A DNA stretch of 64,000 nucleotides. Source: Lepisosteus oculatus. Lineage: Eukaryota; Chordata; Actinopteri; Semionotiformes; Lepisosteidae. The stretch is taken from assembly GCF_040954835.1 (NCBI RefSeq), contig NC_090698.1, positions 66,843,284 to 66,907,283 on the forward strand, in the 5' to 3' direction. Below the pieces are notes generated by a model, which saw only the letters and a list, made by a program, of their open reading frames with translations, was not told the origin of the DNA and did not search any database. A program made the translations under genes and the position numbers. Of the stretch, positions 11,201 through 21,200 are shown one piece after another. Every line of letters begins with the position of its first letter. Position 1 is the first letter of the stretch.

Positions 11201-12783
11201 GCTGACCCTGTGCTCTGACCCCAAGCTTCTCTCCCTGTCTGTGTGTCTGTGTCTCATGGAGAGCAAGCTGGGGTATGAGAAAAGATAATTCCTGATGCAA
11301 GAAATTGTAAAGGGTTATAAAGTGATGTTATTATTATTATTAACTGCTGCTGCAAAAGTGTCCTGACTTTAAAAGCTTGAAACCAACGAAACGTGAAAAC
11401 CGGACAGGGGTCAGGCTTCTTTTGCATCTCCTTCAAAACGACAGCAAAATCCCTTGAAAGGGGTACTGTAAAAATCCTCATGTACTGTATATTCCATTTA
11501 CTGGTAGTAGCAGCTCCTGAAAAACATGGGGAAACCTGGAGAATGCAATCATTAATTGAATAGCCCTTTAAGATCAATGCAAGTTCACCGATTCACTTTC
11601 TTTCGGTATTTGAGGTAGTCCAACCGATACTGACTCTATAGTGATTGTATTAGTCTTGGAAAAAAAAACTCAAAAACCGAGAAGGCTTAGTTTAACTGAA
11701 AATGCAACACAATGTGGTTCCCAAGTTATCAGTGCTTTGTCTATGCGGCTGATAAACGAGGATACGCTGTGTGATGTCAATATGTCTCTTTGTGCAAGGT
11801 CGACACAGCTGTCCAAGCTCTTCAAGCTGATACCCTGGCTTCTTTCAAAAAGCCGCTGGATGAGACACTGTAATTAATTGGCCATTAAAATCAATCAAGC
11901 TAGAGAATTCTAACATTCCTCTTCAGAACTTATGTCGCCTTGGGAGTTGAAGAGGAAACACAGCTTCATTGGCAATAGTTTCCTATTCTGCCAACACACC
12001 AGTTTGCCAACACATGATCATCTTAAGGCAAGACGAAACAGGGCTCTGCCACGAAAATGAAGCCTCAAAGCAGGGTCATATTAAGCTATGAGTTCGGCAA
12101 ATCACCAACGTTTTATTTGTATACCATTATATCCTAATCTTGCCTGCTCCCTCATCTACATATGTAAGTTTCACACTCAGGTTTTCCCCTTCACATACTG
12201 CATCTCTCTCGCATCCCACAATGCCTCCCGATCTGCACCCTTACAGCAGCTCCCTGGCTCAATCCTCTCTGTATTAACAAGGGGGAGGGGGCCGGGTTGG
12301 GTAGCCTGTCCTAATGGCTACACTGCCATTCCCTCAGCTAGGTGAGTCCGAACAAATAATTTCTACATATTTCTTTCCATTACTGCATTCACTAGCATCC
12401 AACAAAACTGCTGAAATGTGCAATTGCGGTCGCTTTCCCTCTGTTATAATTATAATATTAATAATAATAATAATACACTTTATTTTATATAGCGCCTTTA
12501 AAGGTGGCTTCTCAAAGCGCTTTACAGGATGACAATAACAATAAATAAGAAGACTACAAATTATCTTGGTCGTGGTAGACACATGCTTTGCTGCGTCCCT
12601 CTCTTCAGACCCCTGACGGGTCTCTCTGCTCCTGCTCCTCAGGTCTCCTGCTGTGGGCCTGTGGCGTTCCGCATGGTTCCCTTCATCTACCTTGACCACC
12701 ACAGCACTCTGACCATCTCCAACATCCCACTGGTGCAAGACTGCAGCTGCACTACAGACCCTGGCACTGGTATGGAAAACTAA
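5071..12783 (+). CDS. gsdf: Gonadal somatic cell derived factor (gsdf), complete, five exons
   Basis: A secreted TGF-beta family growth factor made by gonadal somatic cells in fishes, with roles in early germ-cell proliferation and gonadal sex differentiation (family knowledge). Coding exons: 5071-5210, 7958-8124, 9427-9528, 10489-10625, 12643-12783. All introns are GT-AG, and the splice phases 2, 1, 1, 0 join without a break to give 228 aa, near the usual size. Residues 1-19 form a hydrophobic signal peptide. The prodomain includes CQGEPLQTIR (48-57). The cystine-knot domain starts at CCKMTSQVFIK (126-136), continues DLGWETWILHPESF (137-150) and QCVAC (154-158), and ends SCCGPVAF (184-191) and CSC (216-218). 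The DLGW...WI..PESF block and the terminal CxC identify the superfamily; the CVAC spacing without the usual CxGxC glycine points to gsdf. One N-glycosylation site, NNS at 115-117. No clear furin site precedes the knot. Linkage to aff1 supports the call. Confidence 0.9.
5211..7957 (+). other. gsdf intron 1
   Basis: A 2.7-kb intron, AT-rich, without recognised SINEs. It includes a G-run near 6870 and no other open frame with a clear signature. Regulatory elements may be present but none is identifiable by eye. Confidence 0.6.
7958..8124 (+). CDS. gsdf: gsdf exon 2 (prodomain)
   Basis: The acceptor is AACTAG|T and the donor ACTG|GTAAAG. It encodes residues 47-102 plus one base. The helix-forming segment LQTIRTKLLEAFSLKQ and the following ELRDHWKAALSVFS look like a typical small prodomain. 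The two-base overhang of exon 1 plus its first T gives serine 47. Confidence 0.85.
8125..9426 (+). other. gsdf intron 2, with a cryptic exon-like segment and a SINE
   Basis: The intron contains an inverted family A SINE (8909-9214). At 8521-8614 a 94-nt segment is open in the incoming frame, flanked by CAG and GTGAGG. Because 94 is not a multiple of three, including it would shift the frame of exon 3 and give the stop GGT GGG TAA at once, so I leave it out of the gene model. Confidence 0.6.
8909..9214 (-). repeat. SINE family A, nearly complete copy in gsdf intron 2
   Basis: On the minus strand it runs from a tRNA-like head (GTGGCACAGTCATTAGC, then the B box GGATTCAATTCC) through the 'ggagtttgcatgttctccc' and 'tttcctcccacagtccaaag' phrases to a GGATGGATGG tail at 8911-8920. 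This is a tRNA-derived SINE common in fish genomes. Confidence 0.8.
9427..9528 (+). CDS. gsdf: gsdf exon 3 (start of the mature domain)
   Basis: The acceptor follows a good pyrimidine tract (ttttctgCAG) and the donor is AAAG|GTAGGC. It encodes residues 103-136: a serine/threonine-rich linker with an NNS sequon, then CCKMTSQVFIK, the first strand and first cysteines of the knot domain. Phase 1 on both sides. Confidence 0.88.
10489..10625 (+). CDS. gsdf: gsdf exon 4 (TGF-beta core)
   Basis: The acceptor is CTGTCAG|AC and the donor CACAG|GTGCTC. It encodes residues 137-182, with the superfamily signature DLGWETWILHPESF, the pair C155/C158, C169 and a basic/proline linker. Local GC content is high compared with the flanking intron. 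Confidence 0.9.
10974..11047 (+). pseudogene. tRNA-Val(CAC) copy, probably decayed
   Basis: The sequence folds as a valine tRNA: acceptor GTTTCCG, A box TAGTGTAGTGGTTATC, anticodon stem TTCGC/GCGAA around the loop CTCACAC (anticodon CAC), and B box GGTTCGAAACT. Departures from a functional copy are an extra A in the variable region, one C-A mismatch and one wobble pair in the acceptor stem, and a weakened T stem. It lies inside gsdf intron 4, five bases before a family B SINE. Expression is possible but I would call it a pseudogene. Confidence 0.75.
11052..11342 (+). repeat. SINE family B, copy 1 (gsdf intron 4)
   Basis: The tRNA-like head has GGCTCTGTGGCTAAGGATCT (A-box side) and GGTTCAAATCC (B box). 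The body includes 'ttgggcccctgagcaaggcc' and the 3' end reads GCAAGAAATTGTA...TTATTATTATT. Two other copies are at 21613-21891 and 30272-30556. Confidence 0.8.
12145..12375 (+). repeat. Repeat I, copy 2 (gsdf intron 4)
   Basis: It matches 58-240 in the same orientation, sharing the CTCATCTACA start and the 'actgccattccct.agctagg' block. It contains an extra G-rich insertion (about 12277-12300) not in the first copy. Confidence 0.5.
12466..12535 (-). repeat. L2-type retroposon tail fragment
   Basis: The run of AATAATAAT followed by 'ttatatagcgcctttaaa', 'ggtggcttctcaaagcgc' and 'tttacagg' matches, inverted, the tail at 3165-3215. It lies just before gsdf exon 5. Confidence 0.55.
12643..12783 (+). 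CDS. gsdf: gsdf exon 5 (C-terminus)
   Basis: The acceptor follows a strong pyrimidine tract (tgctcctgctcctcAG). It encodes residues 183-228: SCCGPVAFRMVPFIYLD, then HSTLTISNIPLVQDCSC and a ten-residue tail, ending in TAA. The paired CC and the C-x-C are the classic end of the cystine knot. The short tail beyond CxC is typical of gsdf rather than of BMPs, which end directly after it. Confidence 0.9.
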   Translation, partial: VSCCGPVAFRMVPFIYLDHHSTLTISNIPLVQDCSCTTDPGTGMEN

Positions 12784-13367
12784 CCACTGGTCTGTCTACA
12801 AATTAACTTTCCAAAGTGCTTGGGAGCCCACTCCGTCTTTGATGTGCCTTTTTTGGTCTTGGACAGAAAAAATAACAAAGTGCTTTAGACATAAGCTTAA
12901 TGCCTTTCAGACGCTGTCATCGTAAGCATTCGGCTGCTCTTTTCATGGCAGTTCTCTGTTGGCTCACACTTTGTTTTCTAGGCCAGTCAAAATGCCCGTT
13001 TTAACGTTATTCCCTATTATGGAGAAGATTCTGAGCGCACAACTGAATGGAATGGACAGGGCTTGTCAAAGTAAAAAAACCTTCTGAATCTACAAGATTT
13101 CAGCAATGTGATCTGGCAAACGATTAAACACAAAAGAACAAAGAATGCCTTTTGAATATTCTTCAGATATATCACCATGCTTTGCAGGCTTAGCAATGCT
13201 TTGGATAGACTTTTTGGGCCAGTTTTATATATTTCATGAAAAAAAAAAACATAAATCAAAGGATCCGCTAATATCATTGTCATTTTGCTGTAATTTAATA
13301 TCTAAGACACCTTTCATGTTTCTGTGGGGTTCTTTTTTATCATTTTAGTTTAGCTCATAACCATATA

Positions 13368-13373
13368 AATAAA
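13368..13373 (+). terminator. Candidate gsdf polyadenylation signal
   Basis: The first AATAAA after the gsdf stop codon lies 585 nt downstream. A 3' UTR of this size is reasonable, but I cannot see a decisive GU-rich element, and a further signal occurs near 13667. Confidence 0.3.
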
Positions 13374-13909
13374 TTATTTTACTGTTGATATGTGTTTGGA
13401 CAGAAATAGTAAAACAAATGTGTATTGTGAGCTAGCATTTCAGCCTGATGTGTTATAGTACAAAACTACATTTTAGTTCACCCTTTGCAGAGCTAAAGTA
13501 TGTTACCTGGTTTTATTCCTATGTAATATGTATGTCTGTATATGACATATCTTGAGAGGGAATTAAAAAGATTTAGGAGTTTTGTCATTTCCCAGACAAA
13601 CTAAATGAGAACGGTTTAGTCAATAATTACTGGCTGCACTATTTCAATGGTGTTTAATGTATATGAAATAAATATAGCAAAGGGGACTGAAAAAATAGCA
13701 CTTGAACCTTGAAAGCTCAAAATGATACATACATATACTGTACATATACATGGATATACATACCCCCTACTTTCAAAGTGAAAATATATTTAAACAATGG
13801 CTTTAATATTCTGTAATACCAGTTCTGCTGTTCCCTTCCATAATAACATTGTTTTTAATGGTGAGCAACTTTTGTTAAAACTCTAGGATGCACTGTATTA
13901 TCTGGAAGC

Positions 13910-14075
13910 ATGTGGGGTAGTGGCTAGGGTTCAGGATCTATCTAAGACAGGTTCACATCCTGACACGGGTTCCACAAGGTGTGCCACTCTGATTAATTCA
14001 GTGAAATACCAGATCTTGTGCGTGCATACCAATTTCAAGTCACTTTGAATAAAAGCATCAGCCAGAATTACTATA
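13910..14075 (+). repeat. tRNA-derived SINE fragment (family F)
   Basis: The head reads GTAGTGGCTAGGGTTCAGGA with a B-box-like GGTTCACATCC, and the 3' end reads 'agtcactttgaataaaagc' plus 'atcagcca', the tail found on many fish tRNA SINEs. A possible inverted tail fragment occurs near 52945-52975. Confidence 0.55.
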
Positions 14076-15503
14076 ATAATGACCTTTGTCATCCTCATAC
14101 AGTGATACAGTATATCATGCAGTTTTGGCAACAGCATTCATTTCAGGTTTCCACTGTGACCCAAAAGAAGCTGTAGCGTACCCCTTTTCAGCAGATATGG
14201 TTCTGGAGAGGCACCACATTGCTGCATTAAATGGGTTCCACACTGCATGATGTTCTGCCTCCACAGAGGTTGGATGATTCCTTCCAGAGTTCTAATTCCT
14301 TCCTAGATCAGCCAGCCAGCCAGCCAATCATGAACACTAGACTGCCACATTCCAGATCTCCAGAGCCACTTCTACAGGAAGAGATGAGATGTCCTGACAT
14401 GATTGTACTCAATCGAGACCGAGAGCATCAGGACTCGAGGCTAGCAGGAAGGAAGCAGTCCACTCCAGAAAAAACAAAATGGTTACGTTTGGCAAAATCA
14501 GTATGTGGCTGTGACGCAGAATCTCACAGATTCTCACTGCTTTAAGCGCTGGATGGTGCCAAAGGCCACATTGTCAGATATGAGTCAGTGCAGCCCATTG
14601 GTTTGTGGTTGTAACATGAACTGTTAAAGCAAAGGTTGTTCACAATCAGTTTTGTTTATTCTATACAAACTGTGTAGATATATTCTATGGAGTGGAGTAG
14701 TAGTCAGTGGAATTTTCCCTTAGGATAATTTCTCTAAAATAGAAAGACTATTCTGTTTGCTCATCACATATTTTGTGGAGCCCAAGGGCAAAGTGTACTC
14801 TTAGCACAAACTGGAACTGAAACAAACTGAGCTGTTTTGTTCCATACTACCCATTTCTGGCAGTGTTTGCTGTGACCCAGGTGGTCGATAACATTTTCAC
14901 ACCCATGTCTGTCCTGAACTTGGATGAGATAGTCTGCATCATGGTGGGTCAACATATAACAATTAAGAAAAGAAAAAGTAAAAAAAAAAATTTACCACTT
15001 GTAAGTGCTTCACTGGAAACATAACACATCGTAATTTACTCAAATGATTTAACTGCGGTAGAATTCCTGCCTGAATTATTTACAGTCCTTGACAAATGTA
15101 TTGCAAGCAATCATTACTTTGTTGATGTTTCAGCTTATCATTCCTTTGAGATGTAAATTATTACTATCCTTGGCTGAAGACAGAGCCATATCAATTTGTT
15201 TTTAGTTCTTTGATTTGTACAGTACATTACTGCAAGGTTTTAGCAACCCTGTAATCAGAAGGGCCTCCACAGGCGTGTGTCGAGACGGTGTTTTCTAATT
15301 TTACAGTCATCTGCAAATGTTTAGAAAACAGTGATAGAAATAACAGAAAAGGGCTGGAGAACACAAAAGTTGAACATCCAGCTTATAAATTTTGATTTAA
15401 AAAAAAATTAACTAGGAGGACAACAATGATGTGATACTGTATGTCAACTCTTGCCTCATGCAAAAATGATTTAAAATCCTGATGTATGTTGACTCATTTA
15501 AAG

Positions 15504-15705
15504 CAGAGGTCCCCAGTCCTGGAGGCCTGATGTGTCTGTAGCTTTCCCAGGTGTCTAGTTTAAGGCAACAGCACCTTGACAGTTGGCAGAGGTAGGAAAA
15601 TTGGTGTGATGAAGCTGATAACAAGCTGAATCAGTTTGACAAGAGCCCATCTGGACTGAAAATCTGAAAATCACATTGGCACCGGGACCGACAACCCCTC
15701 ATCTG
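15504..15705. repeat. Short hAT-like element (family H)
   Basis: It begins CAGAGGTCCCCAGTCCTGG and ends with a decayed inverse near 15683-15705. It belongs with the elements at 21011-21327 and 51145-51448 by its end sequence. No coding capacity. Confidence 0.45.
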
Positions 15706-18016
15706 AAACATCTAGAACAATAACTGAGTTGATTCATTTAATTTTCTGCGTCACCCGGAACACATCTGAATACTTTCTAGTAAAAACATTTGAAGGCTCC
15801 ATCAGTACAGTACAAAGAAGATTGCTGAAGGAGATGGCTTATATCTGATGACCTTGAGTACATTTAAAAAAATTAAGATACTTTGTAATGAAGACTCTCT
15901 CAAACTGATTAGGCAAACATCCATGGAGTTCATCTTGGGCTTCAAAAAACTGAAGGCTTCAGAAAGTTGTTGAAAAATGTATTATACTGTGATTCACTGA
16001 CTTAATGGACAAGGTCTATTTCAAACTGATCTTTCATCTGAGTTCTTGAAGCCCAAAATATACATGTACATTTTTGCTTTGGGTTGGTAATCTGCTCAGA
16101 ATTGTGTGTAATGACACTAAAATACATTTTATACACCACTGTGCAAAACGTTTAGACATTTATCACTGTTGGATCCTTTGTATTTGTTTTTTCTTCATGC
16201 AGAAGAAAAGTTCTCTTGTAATCATTTGCTAATTTTTGTACTGAAATCACTGTATTTTGTCATATAAATAGCAGCCTTTGTCTTTTATGGATGTGTAGAG
16301 AGAAACAAATGACGGTAAAAATGAGACACACTGTACCTGTCAGTGAGCTGATTAGATTGGTAAATGTGAAGAATTTGCTACTGCAACACTTCATATTGGC
16401 TGCTCATGTATAGTTTACCATGATTTGTTGTGGTCGATTTTCTGTAGATTCTGACCAGTGTGACTTACAGACTGCTGAATAACCAGCTTGATTTATTCAC
16501 ACCCAAACTAAACTGTATTAACAGTCAAAATTGTATTAATAACAGTCAAATTTGTTAGAATTGAAGAAAACAACAGTGGAGTCTTGGAGTTTATTGCTGA
16601 TGCTAATAACATACTATACATATATTATAACTCCCAATTGTGTCTACGTTGCAATGCATGTTACCTTTATCTTTTATGTCTTAGGAAACAAATTTCTGCT
16701 ACTTTCCAATCAGATATATTTCATGCTATGAGTATAATGATGTATTCTGCATTTTTACATTACTGCATGTACGGTAATCCTCTGCTTATTGTTTTATCTT
16801 TTGGTTAAATAAAAGCATTACAAAATATTTCTAAGTCATTTTTATTTTACACCTCAAACATTTTCCAGCCACTATCTATGATCATATTTAACTATGTCAA
16901 TTTAAAAATACATGCATACTTACATGTTCTCAAAATGTCATGAGATATGCCTAAATATGAAATTGCAGACATTTCAGAACCAGAATTTGGTCCTGTCATC
17001 TTGATCATAATCAAGACTGACAGAGAATTCCCACTAACTGAATTAGATATTCTTGTTTAATTCAGAACAAATTGCTACATATTTTATGTTATTTGTGAAT
17101 ATAGGTTCAGTAAATAATGTAACATAGTCTTGTTCGTGTTATGTAAGTAATTTTAATGCATGTGGTGCATGTCAAACTTAATTTATCAAGATATTTAAAC
17201 ATCTGAAGTATTTACAGAGCAAAGAGTGCAATATACTTGAATGTATCTGTAACTAAAAATGGTTCTGTGCAAGCTGTTCTTTGTGTGCACATATCTTCTG
17301 TTTCCACAAGTTATAAAGTAATATATTTTATTTTTAATTAAATAAAATTTCTCCAAATATGAAATGTTTCTAAAACGTTGCAGTGATGCTGCAGACAACT
17401 AGTTCTCTGCTTACATTAGTAATAATAAATAATAAAATACATAAAAATAAAAAACATACCGTATTTGAATACTGTGGAACCGTTCAAAGTAACTTTAAGA
17501 TAAGGAACTTAAAACTGATCAGGGATCCTTAACATACATGTATTTGTATAGAATTTGTTTGTCGCTACCTTTGCTGCGTAAAGTTACTGTAACTGTACAG
17601 AAATAATTTCTTAAATCACTTCTGATTTCTTAAATCGCATTGTCAAATGCACACCATTTAAGAGGCAAGGGGATACCTTAAACTGTAATCTATCGTATCA
17701 TGGACTTGCCATCTGAAAAAAAAATCTTAGATCATTGTTGGCAGGCGTCTGCAGAGTATAATTCGAATACGCCTCCTAGATTTTAGCTTCCTACAAAAAG
17801 AGCTGAAACGAGAGACCGAGAGAAAAGAAACTAGCGATATTCGAACGATGCGTTCTTGCTGGGTTTGCTTTGCGCGTGTGAGTATCCCTCGTCTGTGAAG
17901 AAGACAATTCATTTTGGAACCCACAGCCGCAATTTCTGTTCACCTTAAAAAAAAAAAAGAAAGAAAGAAACCGAACCCTGCCTTCTGAAATACCCCAGAC
18001 ACCTCAGAGTGTCGGC

Positions 18017-18281
18017 ATGCAGGGGTGCCGGTTGATCCGCGTGTGGTGCTTCTTTTGGCTAGCACTATCGTCGCAGCTCTTGGCCTTTGTGTTGTCTCTG
18101 GACAGTCACAGGCAATGCTCGGAGGACGACCAGCTGCTGTTTGAGGAACACATCGAAGGACAGACCAAGCCGGTCCTTGAAAATGGCTGTTTAATGCAAT
18201 GTACGCTCGAGGTTTACTCAAGAATGTCTAAAAGAAAAAATCTTATGATATCAGCGGTCCGCCTCAACCTTGGGAGCGCAG
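18017..18281 (+). CDS. Orphan secreted protein, exon 1
   Basis: The ATG context is GGCATGC. The exon encodes the signal peptide and the first three mature cysteines (C34, C58, C62), ending in SAVRLNLGSA and a GTAAGC donor. An upstream purine run (about 17948-17975) lies in the presumed 5' leader. Confidence 0.75.
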
Positions 18282-21200
18282 GTAAGCACGTTTTTTTTTT
18301 GCGACCAGAAATGTAAATATTCAAGGCAGCACCAACAACGTTTAAACTTTTAAACGTTTTAGGCTAAACAGTATTGGAACAAGTAATAGGTTTATTCCAT
18401 GTTGAAAAAAAGAAGAAAAAACAAAGTTTCAGCCGTGGAGCCTTCTTCAGGTGACACCTTTGCAGCCTACCCAGGCTGACGCAGCTACCCACCTAAACTG
18501 TATTGGTTTTGGTAATCTGTCATTATCGATATTCTTGCTCGATTAGGCTACGGTGGAGTCATACAGTACTTATTAAGAATATTTAACGTGTTAAATGTAA
18601 TGTAGCACCTCCACACAGACTGCGCATTCAGAACTTTACTCGTGAGAATCTTTTTTTTGCCAACTTTGTGTTTTTTGACCCGTTTTGGCAGATTTGTAAT
18701 TTTAGACCTATTGAACAACAATGATGCAATGATCAAGTAAATCGTAATCCACGCACACGAGATAGTACTTTTTTTTTGCCAAAGAAGTCTTTTATACTCA
18801 ATGGAAGTCAAAAGCATTAGCTCGATGTTCAATAAGATTTAAAATCCCAAAATCCCATGTCCTTCCTCAATAATTTCACACAGCACATGAAAACGAAATA
18901 CAGTATAATCTATTTAGATTAGGAATACTTTTAAGCAATAAATCAAGTGAGTAATTTGTTCAGTTAAGGGAAGAATTGGTCTTAAAGTATATCTTAACTG
19001 ACAAATTGGAATAAAAAAGAAAAATAATCTGCTTTACCGATCACAGTTAATTTTACGCAGGTCTATAGAAACCAATGAAATAATGGCAATTTGTAAAACC
19101 TGCTAGAGCACTGAGGGGCCAAAACCAAAAGGCCAGCAGTACTTTTTCCTTTTCTCCTGTGCCTTTTTATTTTTTGTGGTTGCATGTTGTTGAAAGGCAG
19201 CATGGTTGTCCAGTGATTCACATAGCTACCTCACAATGCTGGTGCCCTGGGTTCAGCACCGAACCTGAGGTGCTGTCTGCATGGAGTTTGTATGTTCTCC
19301 ACATGTTCACCTGTGTTTCTTCTGGAAAACTGTCCCGGGTTTGAGTGTGTGTGTCTGTGTCTGCCCTGCAGTGGACTGGTGTCCTGTCCAGGGTGTGCCC
19401 TGCCGTGTGCCCGTTGCTTGCTGGGATAGGCTCCAGCTCCCCCACGACCCTGAACTGGAAGAAAATGAGAAAATGGGCAGATGTATGGTTGCAAATGTGA
19501 ACACTGACTGGAAAAGGTTCCAGCCTGATACACATTTACTTTGTTTCAAAACTTACTTTTAGCATTGCTATGTTGCCTCTTATTCAACTTACTTTTAATC
19601 ATCAGAACCAGTTTTTTTGTGTCTGCGTGGTGGACAGGACAATCCCGTTACAGATTGTAGGTCTTCATCAAATCAAAACCAATTTCTAAAAACACAATAC
19701 TTGCTTGATTCATCAGTAGTTTACAGGTGTTGCCAATCTTTAAAATCAGTGACCAAAAAAAACCCAACTGGATCTAGGCTCTATAGGACCAGGATTGGAA
19801 ATCCTTTCTGTAGGTGGAAACACTTGTTTAAATGGCCATGGTCATTAAATGTTGTCTTAAATTGCCTTGCAAAGTGTTTTATCCATTCCATGGTAGGTCG
19901 CACGGAAATCCACACCACTCTCAGCTACATATACACAGGAGATGCCCGTCCAGTCAATTAAACAGACAAAGAATCTTTACATGCTCGTTTTTTGTAGCAC
20001 CGAAGTAAAAACCTTATAACCATACCAGGTGGGAATAGTACTCTTGTTATAATGAATGATAAGAAATAATGCTTAACATGATAAGATAACACTTAAGGGC
20101 AAAAGTTACGAATAAGAGCATGCCCTTTGTGCCCCAGCTAGGTTGTTGAGTTGCTGAAATATATTTGATCAGAGGGTCTCAGCCAGCTGTTTCTTGTTGT
20201 CCTCCAACCCTCTGCGTAAAAAAGTGCCTCCTGTCCTCGGTTTTAGTGCAAATTAGTGCATATGTTGTTTCCACTTGTGCCCTCTGGTTTGTGTTTCCCT
20301 GTTCATTCTCAGGAAGCCCACTGGGTTGTCTCTGTCAGTGTGTTTTTCAGAAAGCACTTTCTTGAAACCTTCTAAACCTTTGTTTTGGACTCTATCTACA
20401 GGTATTCAGTATTAAAGTATATGTTGAAGCGTACCACATTAGGTTCACAGTTCCTTAATAGTACTTTTGCATCTGTGTTCCTCAATGTGTTTGGATTGGT
20501 TGGTCTTTCAAATAGGTGGTCTGGCAAACAAAGTAAGGAGGCTGCATTAGTCATAATTAGTAATATAATAAATAGGTGAAGAGAAACACAACCGTTTTTT
20601 AGGCATTGTTAACCAATGTTGTTTATTCAATTAAACCTCTATATACCGTAAATTATATCATTCTGGAGTTTCTTGAACACTGATGCATCACAGCAGCCAG
20701 CAGTAAGGTTTTGGAGTAGACTACAGTAGTTTCAAACAGGGGTTTCTAGTACTTTCACACCATCTCTGTAGAGTTCTCACAGGATGACAACTTGCAGATC
20801 GAACTGGGGGTTTGTTTTTCCAGCTGACAGATGTCCTACACATGAACCAAGAGCCCAGGGGTTTAGGGGATTGTATTTGTGCAGTGAGGGATACATGCTT
20901 GGGCAAAGTCAGCTGTATGTGCAAGGAGGGACATGCACACTGTGTGGTGCTGTATCTCCAGGGATTGCGGGAGGTGGGAAGGACCACTGACCCAGAACCA
21001 TCCATTAGTGCAGTGGTTCCCAATGGGGTTCTGGTGACCCACACACCTGTTGGGTTTTGTTCCAGCTGAACCCTTCATTGACTCAGTAAGAATAAGATGA
21101 ATCTGAACTGTTTGTTTCCCAGCTCTTCCCCATGTTGGTGCTTTAACTGTTGTATTTTGTAACTGAAATTAAATCCCAAACTTGCGACTGGAAACAAAAT

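Larger units (their letters stand above)
12784..18016. other. Intergenic DNA between gsdf and the orphan gene
   Basis: It contains the gsdf 3' UTR at its start, a tRNA-derived SINE fragment (13910-14075), a short hAT-like element (15504-15705) and the promoter of the next gene at its end. Short open frames (for example 14231-14545) carry no recognisable domain. The stretch 16130-17700 is strongly AT-rich with nothing identifiable. Confidence 0.5.

Noticed and set aside
16130-16165. CACTGTGCAAAACGTTTAGAC resembling a mariner end
   Set aside because: I could not find a matching inverted end or transposase nearby.
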